Source: Mucilaginibacter psychrotolerans
GTDB taxonomy: Bacteria > Bacteroidota > Bacteroidia > Sphingobacteriales > Sphingobacteriaceae
Direction of reading: 5' to 3'
Length of the DNA stretch: 64,000 bases
Assembly (NCBI RefSeq): GCF_004519315.1
Contig: NZ_SOZE01000011.1
Span: 1 to 64,000 of the forward strand
Part shown: piece by piece, positions 32,701-41,720 of the stretch
Numbering within the stretch: position 1 is the first letter of the stretch
Layout of the letters: every line of letters begins with the position of its first letter
Translations under genes and position numbers: made by a program
The notes under the pieces: generated by a model
Told to the model about the DNA's origin: nothing
The model's input: only the letters and a program-made list of their open reading frames with translations
The model's database searches: none

Positions 32701-34047
32701 ATGGCCAATAAAATAGCTTTAAACCAGGATTATCCGCAGATAACCCAATCCGACGAATTGTACGCCCGTGCGCTTAAGGTGCAGATGCCTGTAACGCAAA
32801 CTTTGGCTAAGGGACCAGGCCAGTTTACCAAAGGCGTTGCTCCGAAATATTTGGCCAAGGGCAAAGGCTCGCATGTATGGGATGTGGATAGCAACGAGTA
32901 TATCGATTTCAACGCGGCGATAGGTCCATTGTCGTTAGGCTACGCCTACCCTGCGGTGGATAACGCCATCAGGCAGCAACTGGAAGATGGTATTACCTTT
33001 TCGTTGATGCACCCGCTGGAAGTGGAGCTGTGCGAACTGGTGCAACAGGTTATCCCCAATGCCGAGGCGGTGAAGATAGCCAAAACCGGTGCCGACGTAT
33101 GCTCAGCGGCCATCCGCGTAGCCCGCGCCTTTACTGGCCGTGATAAGGTTTTCTGCTGCGGCTACCACGGCTGGCACGATTGGTACATCGGCATTACCAG
33201 CCGCAATGCGGGCATACCAGAGGCCATACAAGACCTCACTTACACCTTCGAATACAACGACATCGAATCGATAAAGGCTGCCTTAGACGAGACCGTAGCC
33301 GCGTTGATACTGGAGCCTTTTATCTTCGAGGCACCCAAACCCAACTTTTTGCAGGAACTGGCGGCTGCTTGCAAGGAAAACGGCACCCTATTGATATTCG
33401 ACGAGATGTGGACCGGCTTCCGCATCGCTGTAGGCGGCGCACAGGAATACTTCGGCGTAAAGGCTGATTTGGCCGTTTACTCCAAAGCATGTGCCAATGG
33501 CATGCCTATAGCCCTGCTCACCGGCCGCGCCGATGTGATGGATTTGTTCAATTCCAAGGTATTCAGCTATACTACCTTCGGCGGCGAGGCCCTTTCGCTG
33601 GCGGCATGCATAGCTACCATTAACGAACTGATTGATAAACAAGTACCACAATACCTGGATACCAAAGGAGCCTTGCTTAAAGATGGCTACAACCAGCTGG
33701 CCCTTGAATTGGGCATGGATAAATATACCCGCTGTATAGGCTACAACTGCCGCAGCATGGTAACCTTTACACCCGAAGCAGGCAACGGCCTGGAGGTAAA
33801 GACCTTGATGCAACAGGAAATGATCAAACGCGGTGTGCTTTGGGCCGGTTTCCACAATATGTGCTACAGCCATTCCGATGAGGATATTGCCTACACCCTG
33901 GCTGCCTACCGCGAGGTATTGCCTATTGTAAAAGAAGCTATTGAAAGCGGCGACCTCAAAAGCTACCTGAAAGGCGAAGTGCTGGAAGCCGTTTTCCGTA
34001 AGGTGAGCAATTACAATATCAAACCAAAAGCAAGCGCACTAGCCTAA
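32701..34047 (+). CDS. Class III aminotransferase (glutamate-1-semialdehyde aminotransferase-like)
   Basis: A 448-residue PLP enzyme of the GSA-aminotransferase group. It shows VWDVDSNEYIDFNAAIGPLSLGY, the cofactor-binding aspartate in LLIFDEMWTGFR, and the expected PLP lysine in VYSKACANGMPIALLTGR. It is not the tetrapyrrole-pathway enzyme by context: it lies in a sugar operon, overlapping the next gene by one base (TAATG). Such proteins occur in nonulosonate and heptose clusters, where they aminate a keto- or aldo-sugar. Substrate inferred only. Confidence 0.85.
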   Translation: MANKIALNQDYPQITQSDELYARALKVQMPVTQTLAKGPGQFTKGVAPKYLAKGKGSHVWDVDSNEYIDFNAAIGPLSLGYAYPAVDNAIRQQLEDGITFSLMHPLEVELCELVQQVIPNAEAVKIAKTGADVCSAAIRVARAFTGRDKVFCCGYHGWHDWYIGITSRNAGIPEAIQDLTYTFEYNDIESIKAALDETVAALILEPFIFEAPKPNFLQELAAACKENGTLLIFDEMWTGFRIAVGGAQEYFGVKADLAVYSKACANGMPIALLTGRADVMDLFNSKVFSYTTFGGEALSLAACIATINELIDKQVPQYLDTKGALLKDGYNQLALELGMDKYTRCIGYNCRSMVTFTPEAGNGLEVKTLMQQEMIKRGVLWAGFHNMCYSHSDEDIAYTLAAYREVLPIVKEAIESGDLKSYLKGEVLEAVFRKVSNYNIKPKASALA

Positions 34048-34850
34048 TGGAACTTTTCAGCTTAAAAGGTAAAACAGCCATTGTAACGGGCGCGCTCGGC
34101 CTCATCGGCAAAAAACATTGCGAAGCATTGGCTACGGCTGGTGCAAACGTGGTAGTAGCCGATATGGATGGCAAAATGGCGCAGCACTTTGCCCAGCAAC
34201 TGGGCAAGGGGCACATGGGCATCGGCATTAACGTTACGAGCAAGGAATCACTTTTAGATGGTGCAGCACTTGTTTATGAGCGGTATGGCAGCGTGGATAT
34301 TTTGGTAAACAACGCGGCCATCAACGATATGTTCGAGAATCCGGCACTGGCTAAAGATCTCTCGGCCTTTGAAAACTACCCGCTGGATGCCTTCCAAAAA
34401 TCGTTGGATGTAAACGTTACCGGCGTGTTTCTGTGTTCGCAGGTGTTCGGCACAAAAATGGCCGAACAAGGTAGCGGCAGCATCATCAATATCGCATCAA
34501 CCTATGGCGTGGTTGGTCCCGACCAAAGCATATACCGCAATGCATGTGGCGAGCAAACCTTTTTTAAATCGCCGGCATACCCGGTTACCAAAGGGGCCGT
34601 AATCAACTTTACCCGCTTTTTGGCCGCCTATTGGGGCCATAAGGGTGTAAGGGTAAATACCCTCTCGCCCGGAGGTGTAGAAAACAGCCAGGACGAATTT
34701 TTCGTCCAAAGTTATTCCGCAAAAACCCTGTTGGGCCGTATGGCTAAAGCAACAGATTACCAGGGTGCCCTCGTCTTTCTGGCCAGCGAGGCATCGGCAT
34801 ACATGACCGGCGCAAACCTAATTGTAGACGGCGGGTGGACCGCAATTTAA
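34047..34850 (+). CDS. SDR-family oxidoreductase of the glycan operon
   Basis: A 267-residue SDR: TGALGLIG near residues 12-19, LVNNAAIN, and the active-site sequence YPVTKGAV (Tyr-x-x-x-Lys). Serine appears in NIASTYG. The start codon overlaps the stop of the aminotransferase, so translation is coupled. Expected to oxidise or reduce a hydroxyl or keto group on the sugar aminated by its neighbour. Confidence 0.88.
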   Translation: MELFSLKGKTAIVTGALGLIGKKHCEALATAGANVVVADMDGKMAQHFAQQLGKGHMGIGINVTSKESLLDGAALVYERYGSVDILVNNAAINDMFENPALAKDLSAFENYPLDAFQKSLDVNVTGVFLCSQVFGTKMAEQGSGSIINIASTYGVVGPDQSIYRNACGEQTFFKSPAYPVTKGAVINFTRFLAAYWGHKGVRVNTLSPGGVENSQDEFFVQSYSAKTLLGRMAKATDYQGALVFLASEASAYMTGANLIVDGGWTAI

Positions 34851-34861
34851 ACTAAAGAACC

Positions 34862-36301
34862 ATGAAAGAAATCCTAAAACAAAAAGCTTCAAAAATTAAG
34901 TTACTGATTACCGATTGCGACGGCGTTTTAACCGATGCAGGCGTTTATTACGGCCAGGACGGCGAGTACCTAAAAAAATTCAACATCCGCGATGGTATGG
35001 GTGTAGAGCGTTTACGCAAATTGGCTGGTGTGGAAACTGCCATTATCACCGGTGAAAAATCGCCCTCGGTAATTACCCGCGCCCAAAAACTACAGATAAC
35101 CGAAGTGCATTTGTTTGTAAAAGACAAGCCGCAGGTACTTAAAGAAATTATAGCCCGCCTGCAACTGGAAAAAGAAGAAATAGCCTACATAGGCGACGAT
35201 TACAACGACCTGGAAGTGATGAAGCTGGTACGCCTCACCGCCTCCCCTGCCGATGCTTTGCCGGCCATTAAAAACACCGTTGATTACGTTTGCCAGGCCA
35301 AAGGCGGCGAAGGCTGCTACCGCGAATTTGCCGAGTTGATTATCGATGCAAAAAACGACACCGTGGCTGCATTGCCCATAAAATCGGGCGTAATTACCCT
35401 AAGCAATGGCCGCAAGATAGGTCCGGGCCAACCCAGCTATATCATTGCCGAAATAGGCATTAACCACAACGGCTCGCTGGAAACCGCCAAGCAACTCATA
35501 GACGAAGCAGTTACCGCAAAAGCCGATGCCGTAAAATTCCAGAAACGTACGCCGGAAATTTGCGTACCGCGCGACCAGTGGGAAATTATGCGCGATACCC
35601 CATGGGGCCGTATGAGCTATATTGATTACAAGCGCAAAACCGAATTCGGCATAGCCGAGTATGCTACGATTGACCAATATTGCAAAAAGGTAGGCATCGA
35701 TTGGTTTGTATCTGCCTGGGATGCACCATCGGTAGATTTTATGGAGCAATTTGATACCATACTTTACAAACTGGCATCGGCATCACTTACCGATTTTGAA
35801 TTGATTGAAAGGATATTGGAAACCGGCCGCCCGCTGATGTTATCCAGCGGCATGTCTACCATGAAAGAAATTGAGAACGCCCTGCGTTTCGTGAACGATT
35901 TCGATCCGAATTACCCGGTGTTCCTGGCACATTCCACGTCGGCTTACCCTTGCAAACCCGAGGAATTGAACCTGAGGATGATCAATACACTGGCCAATAA
36001 ATTCCCGGGCATCCCAATCGGTTACTCTGGTCACGAAACCGGACTGGCTACCACCGTTGCTGCCGTAGCTTTGGGTGCAACCTTTGTAGAGCGCCATTTT
36101 ACCCTTGATCGCGCCATGTGGGGATCAGATCATGCCGCCTCGGTAGAGCCTCAAGGTTTCCAGCGCCTGGTGCGCGATATCCGCGATATAGAAACCGCAG
36201 CCGGAGACGGTATCAAACAAGTTTATGAATCTGAACTGGCCCCAATGAAACGCCTGCGCGTAAACATTGGCGAAGAGTATAAAACAAAGCCATTGGTGTA
36301 A
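34862..36301 (+). CDS. KdsC-like phosphatase fused to NeuB-like synthase
   Basis: A 479-residue fusion. The first domain (about 1-165) is a HAD phosphatase of the KdsC type: LLITDCDGVLTDAGVYYG with the DxD nucleophile pair, TGEKSP, and GDDYNDLEVM. From about residue 185 it is a NeuB/SpsE-type synthase (IAEIGINHNGSLETAKQLID, KFQKRT, KLASASLTDFELI, SSGMSTMKEIENAL, LAHSTSAYP, GYSGHETG), which condenses phosphoenolpyruvate with a sugar. The usual C-terminal SAF (antifreeze-like) domain is missing because the chain ends soon after RLRVNIGEEYKTKPLV. Synthase and phosphate removal are thus joined in one chain. Confidence 0.88.
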   Translation: MKEILKQKASKIKLLITDCDGVLTDAGVYYGQDGEYLKKFNIRDGMGVERLRKLAGVETAIITGEKSPSVITRAQKLQITEVHLFVKDKPQVLKEIIARLQLEKEEIAYIGDDYNDLEVMKLVRLTASPADALPAIKNTVDYVCQAKGGEGCYREFAELIIDAKNDTVAALPIKSGVITLSNGRKIGPGQPSYIIAEIGINHNGSLETAKQLIDEAVTAKADAVKFQKRTPEICVPRDQWEIMRDTPWGRMSYIDYKRKTEFGIAEYATIDQYCKKVGIDWFVSAWDAPSVDFMEQFDTILYKLASASLTDFELIERILETGRPLMLSSGMSTMKEIENALRFVNDFDPNYPVFLAHSTSAYPCKPEELNLRMINTLANKFPGIPIGYSGHETGLATTVAAVALGATFVERHFTLDRAMWGSDHAASVEPQGFQRLVRDIRDIETAAGDGIKQVYESELAPMKRLRVNIGEEYKTKPLV

Positions 36302-37228
36302 ATGCCGCAATTAGATGTTTTAACCGTAACTACCGCTATCCTTTTTTGCTGGATAGCGGTAATTATTACCTGGGAACGTGTATCGCCCTATCGCAAAGGC
36401 CTGCCCTTTTTGCGCGACGGCTTCTGGGTAGATTTGGTGTGGTACACGCTTATACAAAGCTATTTTCTGAAAATATTGATTTTCGACTATATCATTGCGC
36501 CTATGCAAAGGCATTTCGATTGGTCGCGTTTCCAGTTCGTTCAGCATTGGCCCATTTGGGTGCAGGTGCTGTTTTTCTTGGTGATACACGATCTGTATAT
36601 CTACCTTTTCCACCGTTTCCAGCATAGCAATAAATTCTTCTGGCGGTTTCATGAAGCCCACCATTCTGTAAAACAGGTCGATTTTTTGGCGGGTTCGCGC
36701 TCGCATGTCATGGAGATCATCATCAACCAAACCATCGAATTTGCACCCATTATCCTTTTAGGTGCCGACCCTGCGGTGATACCCATCAAGGCCCTGCTCG
36801 ATTCCATGTTCGGCTTATTCATCCATGCCAATATCAAGGTTAACCTGGGCAGGTTCAAATATTTTTTGAACAGTCCCGGCCTGCACCTGTGGCACCATGC
36901 CAATTACCAGGAAGTTTTCCATGCGAATTTCGCTACCAAATTCTCGGTGTGGGATTACCTTTTCGGCACGGTTTACGATCCGGGACATGCCCCCGGCGAC
37001 AAGCCCGAAAACTGGGGTTTGTATTATGACTACCCGCGCGACTACTTTCTGCAACATGCCTTCTCGGTAAAACGGTTCGACGAGCAGAAGCTTTTGAAAT
37101 ACCCCTGGTTTAAATGGTATTATAACCTGCGGCCCAATATCATCAGGTTTTTTACCCGGAGGACTCCGGTACAACAACAAGCGAAAGATACTACACACCA
37201 ATCACACATCTTAACAGCAAAGCAGTAA
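36302..37228 (+). CDS. Fatty-acid hydroxylase / sterol desaturase family membrane protein
   Basis: A 308-residue integral membrane protein with several transmembrane segments and the histidine clusters of the di-iron hydroxylase family: HDLYIYLFHRFQH, then WRFHEAHHSVKQ, and later LHLWHHANYQ. These bind the catalytic iron pair. It starts one base after the KdsC-NeuB fusion and is followed by an SMR gene. It may hydroxylate a lipid carrier, acyl chain or polyol linked to the glycan; the substrate cannot be read from sequence. Confidence 0.85.
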   Translation: MPQLDVLTVTTAILFCWIAVIITWERVSPYRKGLPFLRDGFWVDLVWYTLIQSYFLKILIFDYIIAPMQRHFDWSRFQFVQHWPIWVQVLFFLVIHDLYIYLFHRFQHSNKFFWRFHEAHHSVKQVDFLAGSRSHVMEIIINQTIEFAPIILLGADPAVIPIKALLDSMFGLFIHANIKVNLGRFKYFLNSPGLHLWHHANYQEVFHANFATKFSVWDYLFGTVYDPGHAPGDKPENWGLYYDYPRDYFLQHAFSVKRFDEQKLLKYPWFKWYYNLRPNIIRFFTRRTPVQQQAKDTTHQSHILTAKQ

Positions 37229-37231
37229 GCC

Positions 37232-37606
37232 ATGGCCTGGTTATTCCTCATCATTGCCGCGGCTTGCGAAACCGCCTGGACCTACTCGCTCAAGCTGATG
37301 AAATTCAGCGAGCTAAAAAAACTCAACTTCCAAACGTTGATAACCCCGGCGGTATCGTTACCCGTTGTTCTGCCCTTTGTGGGCTATATCGTCTTCGGGC
37401 TTGTTAATGTCTATTTCTTTTCGATGGCAGTTAAACAGATGCCAATGGCTATGGCCTTCGCTGTTTGGACGGCGGTAACCCTTATCTTCATGAAATTCAC
37501 CGAGGTACTCTTCCTAAAGCAGTCTGTATCCTGGCCCGAGGTATTCTTTATGCTGATGATTATGGGCGGCATCATCGGGCTGAAAACATATGTGGTCACA
37601 AAATAA
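37232..37606 (+). CDS. Small multidrug resistance-like four-helix transporter
   Basis: A 124-residue protein with four transmembrane helices (about 2-20, 38-60, 68-90 and 98-118), the conserved glutamate in the first helix (ACETAWTYSLK, Glu13), Trp and YFFSMAVKQMPMAMAFAVWTAV, all SMR features (EmrE/SugE fold). It closes the glycan operon. SMR proteins export cationic or guanidinium compounds, but here it may flip or export a lipid-linked or amino-sugar intermediate; this is inference from position. Confidence 0.82.
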   Translation: MAWLFLIIAAACETAWTYSLKLMKFSELKKLNFQTLITPAVSLPVVLPFVGYIVFGLVNVYFFSMAVKQMPMAMAFAVWTAVTLIFMKFTEVLFLKQSVSWPEVFFMLMIMGGIIGLKTYVVTK

Positions 37607-37678
37607 TCGGTGTATGTAATTCGCAAAGCATTTGCTGGCCCGTAATATCACCGGGTACATGGACGACTTTCATTACAG

Positions 37679-37714
37679 TTTAAATTTCCGGGTAAATTAA
37701 CGGAAAATTTAAAT
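37679..37714 (+). promoter_or_regulatory. Operator-like inverted repeat before the esterase gene
   Basis: TTTAAATTTCCG (37679-37690) pairs with CGGAAAATTTAAA (37701-37713), with one unpaired A. It ends about 57 bases before the start codon at 37772, the usual place of a regulator site. Confidence 0.5.
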
Positions 37715-37771
37715 ATGAAAAGGCTTTGCGCATTTGGGGGAAACACTAAATTTAGCTCCAAACAGTTCCAG

Positions 37772-39022
37772 ATGAAACCTTTACTTTTCCTGTCCTTTTT
37801 ATTTGCCGCCCTTAATGTCGGCGCGCAGGTGACCGTTAAAAACAACCAAATTATCCTTGGCAAAACGGATAGTGTTTACTCGAAGATTATAGGCGAAAAA
37901 AGAAAGGTTTGGATTTACCTGCCCGGCGACTATAACGACATTAGCTTGCCCCGTAAAATTTACCCGGTGGTTTACCTGCTGGATGGCGACGGACACTTCA
38001 GCTCCATCGCCGGGATGATTCAGCAACTGAGCGAGGTAAATGGCAACATGGTGTTACCACAGATGATTATTGTAGCCATACCCAATACCAACCGCATGCG
38101 CGATCTTACCCCCAGCCAGGCGAAGACGTCGTATGAAGGCAAAAAAGACCCCGCGTTAGCAATAACCGGCGGGGGCGAAAAATTCACCGCCTTCATACAG
38201 CAGGAACTGATGCCGCATATCGATTCGGCGTACCGTACCGCGCCTTATAAGCTATTTATCGGCCACTCTTTAGGTGGGCTGATGGTTATCAACACGCTTA
38301 TCAACCACAGCGATATGTTCAACGCCTACATTGCTATAGACCCCAGCATGTGGTGGGATGGCAAAAAGCTGCTTACGCAAGCGCGGCAGTTACTGGATCA
38401 AAAACGTTTCGGCGGGAAATCGCTATATATGGGCATTGCCAATACCATGGACGAAGGAATGGACACCCTGAAAGTAAGGAAGGACACAGCCAACGCATCC
38501 TTGCATATCCGGTCGATCTTAGCGTTGAAGGATATGCTGCAAAACAAGGCCGCCGATGGGCTCACGTTCGGTTATCAATATTATTCCAATGATACCCATA
38601 GCTCGGCACCGCTCATAACCGCCTATGATGGGATGCGCTTTTTGTTCCCTTTCTACAAAATGCCGGCGGGTGCCGAAAGCAAAATAGAGACGGACGATGC
38701 CTTCGACATCCCCGCGTTTTACAGTAATTTCTACGCCGATATATCAAAACACATGGGCTACAAAGTATTGCCGAACCAAGGCGATTTAAACCAGACCGGC
38801 TATTACTTTTTGCAGGCACATAAACCGCAAAAGGCCTACCAATTCTTTGCCATCAATATAGCCAACTACCCGCAAAGCGCCAACGCATACGATAGCATGG
38901 GCGATTACTACGCCGACCAAAAAAACAAAGCGAAAGCCATAGAAATGTTTACCAAAGCCTACCAACTGGGCAAAAACCCGGATACGAAAAAGAAGCTAGA
39001 CAAGCTGGTTGCAGGCAAATAA
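37772..39022 (+). CDS. Exported alpha/beta-hydrolase esterase with C-terminal repeat
   Basis: A 416-residue esterase of the IroE/Fes-like D-type family. Signal peptide MKPLLFLSFLFAALNVGAQ, a nucleophile elbow GHSLGG (Ser) in LFIGHSLGGLMVI, and an acidic and His region toward the end of the hydrolase domain (YSNDTHSSAPL). A TPR-like segment at about 360-410 (KAYQFFAINIANYPQSANAYDSMGDYY) follows, unlike many single-domain homologues. I start at 37772 because the signal peptide starts there. Possible siderophore, feruloyl or carbohydrate esterase activity; not decidable here. Confidence 0.8.
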   Translation: MKPLLFLSFLFAALNVGAQVTVKNNQIILGKTDSVYSKIIGEKRKVWIYLPGDYNDISLPRKIYPVVYLLDGDGHFSSIAGMIQQLSEVNGNMVLPQMIIVAIPNTNRMRDLTPSQAKTSYEGKKDPALAITGGGEKFTAFIQQELMPHIDSAYRTAPYKLFIGHSLGGLMVINTLINHSDMFNAYIAIDPSMWWDGKKLLTQARQLLDQKRFGGKSLYMGIANTMDEGMDTLKVRKDTANASLHIRSILALKDMLQNKAADGLTFGYQYYSNDTHSSAPLITAYDGMRFLFPFYKMPAGAESKIETDDAFDIPAFYSNFYADISKHMGYKVLPNQGDLNQTGYYFLQAHKPQKAYQFFAINIANYPQSANAYDSMGDYYADQKNKAKAIEMFTKAYQLGKNPDTKKKLDKLVAGK

Positions 39023-39107
39023 AAGCCCGAGCAGTTTAACCAGTTTGATTAACAGCAAGCCAATTGCTGCATCCCGCGAATGCTTAATTTAGTTGGCAAC
39101 AGCTTTG

Positions 39108-40127
39108 TTACCGCCAGCCCAATGCAGGCGCAACATGCTCTAAGATAGCCGATAACACATGTACGTTGTAATCAACACCCAGGGTGTTCGGTATGGTGAG
39201 CAGCAGGGTATCTGCTTCCTGTATGGCTTCGTCCTGCGCCAGTTCTTTGATCAGCTGATCCGGTTCGGCGGCATAGCTTTTGCCGAAAACCGCGCGTTTG
39301 TCGGCCTCTATATAGCCAAAGCTGTCGCCACCTTTTGCCTGCCCAAAGTATTGCCTGTCCTGCTCGGTAACCAGCGCAAAAATAGACCGGCTTACCGATA
39401 CCCTTGCTTCGCGCTCGTGCCCTGCTTTTTTCCAGGCTTCTTTGTATAACCGTATCTGTTCGGCCTGCTGTATATGGAAAGGCTTGCCGCTTTCATCAAA
39501 TTTCAGGGTAGAACTTTGCAGGTGCATGGCATTCTCGGCTGCCCAAACTGCCGTTGCATTACTGGCGGCTCCCCACCAGATGCGTTCGCGCAAACCTTCG
39601 GCATAGGGTTCCAGGCGCAATAAGCCCGGCGGGTTCGGGAACATCGGGTACGGGTTAGGCTCGGCAAATCCTTTGCCCTTTAATTTATCCAGAAACTCCA
39701 AAGCTTTTTTCCGACCCATATCGGCGTCATTTTCTCCCTCCTCGGGCGCATAGCCGAAATAGCGCCAGCCTTCGATTACCTGCTCCGGCGAACCCCTGCT
39801 GAGGCCCAATTGTAACCGCCCGCCCGAAATCAGGTCGGCAGCGCCGGCATCTTCTACCATATACATCGGGTTTTCATAACGCATATCAATAACGCCGGTC
39901 CCAATCTCTATCTTACTGGTTTTGGCACCGATAGCCGAAAGCAAAGGAAAGGGCGAAGCCAATTGCCGCGCAAAATGATGCACCCGGAAGTAAGCACCAT
40001 CTACCCCTATCTCCTCCGCCGCAACCGCCAAGTCTATCGACTGCAGCAAGGTATCGCCCGCCGTACGGGTTTGGTAAGCGGGGTGGTTAGACCAATGCCC
40101 GAATGATAAAAATCCTATCTTCTTCAT
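39108..40127 (-). CDS. LLM-class (luciferase-like) flavin-dependent oxidoreductase
   Basis: A 339-residue TIM-barrel flavin monooxygenase-like protein. It shows MKKIGFLSFGHW, RVHHFARQLASPFPLLSAIGAKTSKIEIGTGV, GRLQLGLSRGSPEQV and FGYIEADKRAVFG, the usual LLM features (FMN or F420 cofactor pocket). Monocistronic and convergent with the esterase. Start ATG at 40127; the upstream MFL extension is unlikely. Substrate unknown; the family includes alkanal monooxygenase-like and F420-dependent enzymes. Confidence 0.85.
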   Translation of the reverse strand: MKKIGFLSFGHWSNHPAYQTRTAGDTLLQSIDLAVAAEEIGVDGAYFRVHHFARQLASPFPLLSAIGAKTSKIEIGTGVIDMRYENPMYMVEDAGAADLISGGRLQLGLSRGSPEQVIEGWRYFGYAPEEGENDADMGRKKALEFLDKLKGKGFAEPNPYPMFPNPPGLLRLEPYAEGLRERIWWGAASNATAVWAAENAMHLQSSTLKFDESGKPFHIQQAEQIRLYKEAWKKAGHEREARVSVSRSIFALVTEQDRQYFGQAKGGDSFGYIEADKRAVFGKSYAAEPDQLIKELAQDEAIQEADTLLLTIPNTLGVDYNVHVLSAILEHVAPALGWR

Positions 40128-40242
40128 CAAAAACAATATTTACCGGCAAAGGTAAGCATAGGGGCTTGTGGGAGAGGTCACGGGTGGGTAATAATGATTG
40201 GGGAGAGCTTTTTATACGCAGTGCGGTAAAATCGGCCTGGGG

Positions 40243-40367
40243 TTTACATTTAGGGCGATAAAGCAGTAACAATGTAATGACCTGTTACATTAGGCAATAT
40301 AACAAGTTGTTGGTTATAAAGGAATAGGTAAGTTTTATGGTATAACACCAACCACAGGCACCTTGTG
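40243..40367. repeat. Imperfect direct repeat A flanking the GNAT pair
   Basis: Contains TACATTTAGGGC, CTGTTACATTAGGCAATATA and ACCACAGGCAC. Copy B at 41774-41890 has TACATTTAGGGC, CTGTTGCATTTGGCAATATA and CTACAGGCAC in the same order. The similarity is about 70% by eye. Copy A is the only recognisable content of the 310-base gap between the flavin enzyme and the 138-residue gene. Confidence 0.6.
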
Positions 40368-40437
40368 AAACTTATGCCCCCTCACAACAATCAATAATGT
40401 AATTAATTTATTTTTTGATGATAAGCTATTGACAGGT

Positions 40438-40854
40438 TCAAGCCTTTGCCTTTAGCTCTTTGATGTCTTTAGACATTCCTTGAAGTTCCTTTTTGATCTT
40501 GCTGATACGCTTGCTTAAAAGGTTATGCAATTGGTCGTCAAATGAATTGTCGATCATTTTAACAAAAACTTCCAGATAATATGGAGCGGCGAAACTTGTT
40601 TTAATTGTTGAATAAACGTTTGTACTGCCAGATAAGCTCAGAAATATATTTGCATTAGATTTCTTCGCGATATAACTTTCATATTCTTCTTTACTTAACA
40701 GGTATGCTTCTAACGCTTCATCTAATGAAAAATCCCCATCCGCAATGCTCTGTTCAACAACCATGCATTTATGCAGGTTGTCTTTCTCAGGATCGCTGAA
40801 AAGTTCTTCTCCGATATAAGCGGATTCAGTGTATTTCTTTCTGTCAAGCAACAT
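40438..40854 (-). CDS. Unknown protein partner of the GNAT gene
   Basis: A 138-residue soluble, charged protein (MLLDRKKYTESAYIGEELFSD) with a segment DFSLDEALEAYLLSKEEYESYIAKK and a lysine-rich C-terminus (KRISKIKKELQGMSKDIKELKAK, probable coiled coil). Its start overlaps the end of the GNAT gene by 11 bases, so the two are translationally coupled. Possibly a GNAT partner of the toxin-antitoxin kind, but GNAT toxins usually come after, not before, the antitoxin. No family recognised. Confidence 0.6.
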   Translation of the reverse strand: MLLDRKKYTESAYIGEELFSDPEKDNLHKCMVVEQSIADGDFSLDEALEAYLLSKEEYESYIAKKSNANIFLSLSGSTNVYSTIKTSFAAPYYLEVFVKMIDNSFDDQLHNLLSKRISKIKKELQGMSKDIKELKAKA

Positions 40855-41587
40855 AATATTTAAATTTAGCTAAAAGTTCTGAATTATTCAAATCGATCTC
40901 TCCGTGCCAGCGACTTTTCCTTAGTATAGTTTCCATCCCCTCGAGCCGACTCCACTTTACCATTGGAAAGGCCTTTCCATTAGGGTATTTGGAGTAATAA
41001 TTATCATAAACCCTTTTAACAAACTTGAACTGCGCCGGAGATAGACACTTTTCCGCTTCATCTAAGATCATTTTTACTTCTGTGGGAACAGTTGCCGTAA
41101 AAAAAGCTTTGGCCCAAACATAGCTGCCATCGGCAAGCGCGGCTTCAAGTACAATTTTATCAACGCCCAAACGCAAATATTGTTGCAAACTTAAATTGAG
41201 CATTTTTTTACCAATTCCCTGTCCTCTTGCCGTTTCCGGGATGCGAAAAAAGTCGTGTTCCGCTATAAGTTCGTCGTCATGCCTGATAAATGCCCGCGAC
41301 AATGCTAAACCTGTCTCATCATCTCCTTCATCTTCTGAATAGAATTGAACAATGATCATCGGTGGCGGTTCTTCAAAATAAGCCAGCTCTTTTTCTATTT
41401 TGGCTTGCGTTAAAGGAGTAAGTAATTCACCTATTTCTTTTAGATATTCTCTAAGATCGAACCCTGGAAAATAAGCTAACAGAAAATCTTTCAATGGCTT
41501 TTTGCCTGACGTTATGTTGAAGCCGATTGCCTCGACTTCCGCAATATCTTCAGCTGTCACTATATGGGGATTTCCAGTCGGCATCAT
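40844..41587 (-). CDS. GNAT-family acetyltransferase-like protein
   Basis: A 247-residue protein. The acetyl-CoA-binding loop is RGQGIGKKMLNLSLQQYL near residues 122-139, after FFRIPETA. The N-terminal 60 residues (MMPTGNPHIVTAEDIAEVEAIGFNITSGKKP) are an extension. It is larger than minimal GNATs. Together with the overlapping downstream ORF it forms a two-gene unit bracketed by imperfect direct repeats A and B, which suggests a mobile or duplicated module. The acetylated substrate is unknown. Confidence 0.75.
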   Translation of the reverse strand: MMPTGNPHIVTAEDIAEVEAIGFNITSGKKPLKDFLLAYFPGFDLREYLKEIGELLTPLTQAKIEKELAYFEEPPPMIIVQFYSEDEGDDETGLALSRAFIRHDDELIAEHDFFRIPETARGQGIGKKMLNLSLQQYLRLGVDKIVLEAALADGSYVWAKAFFTATVPTEVKMILDEAEKCLSPAQFKFVKRVYDNYYSKYPNGKAFPMVKWSRLEGMETILRKSRWHGEIDLNNSELLAKFKYYVA

Positions 41588-41720
41588 TTTTCAAATATCG
41601 CTTTTATGGCTGGAAATCTACATCAGTTCATGCAACTTCATAGCCATTGCTGTTCAGCCTGTGGTTGGTGCCTTCACCATACCACCTCCGGGATGCTTTT
41701 ATCTGTGGTTTATATTTGTG

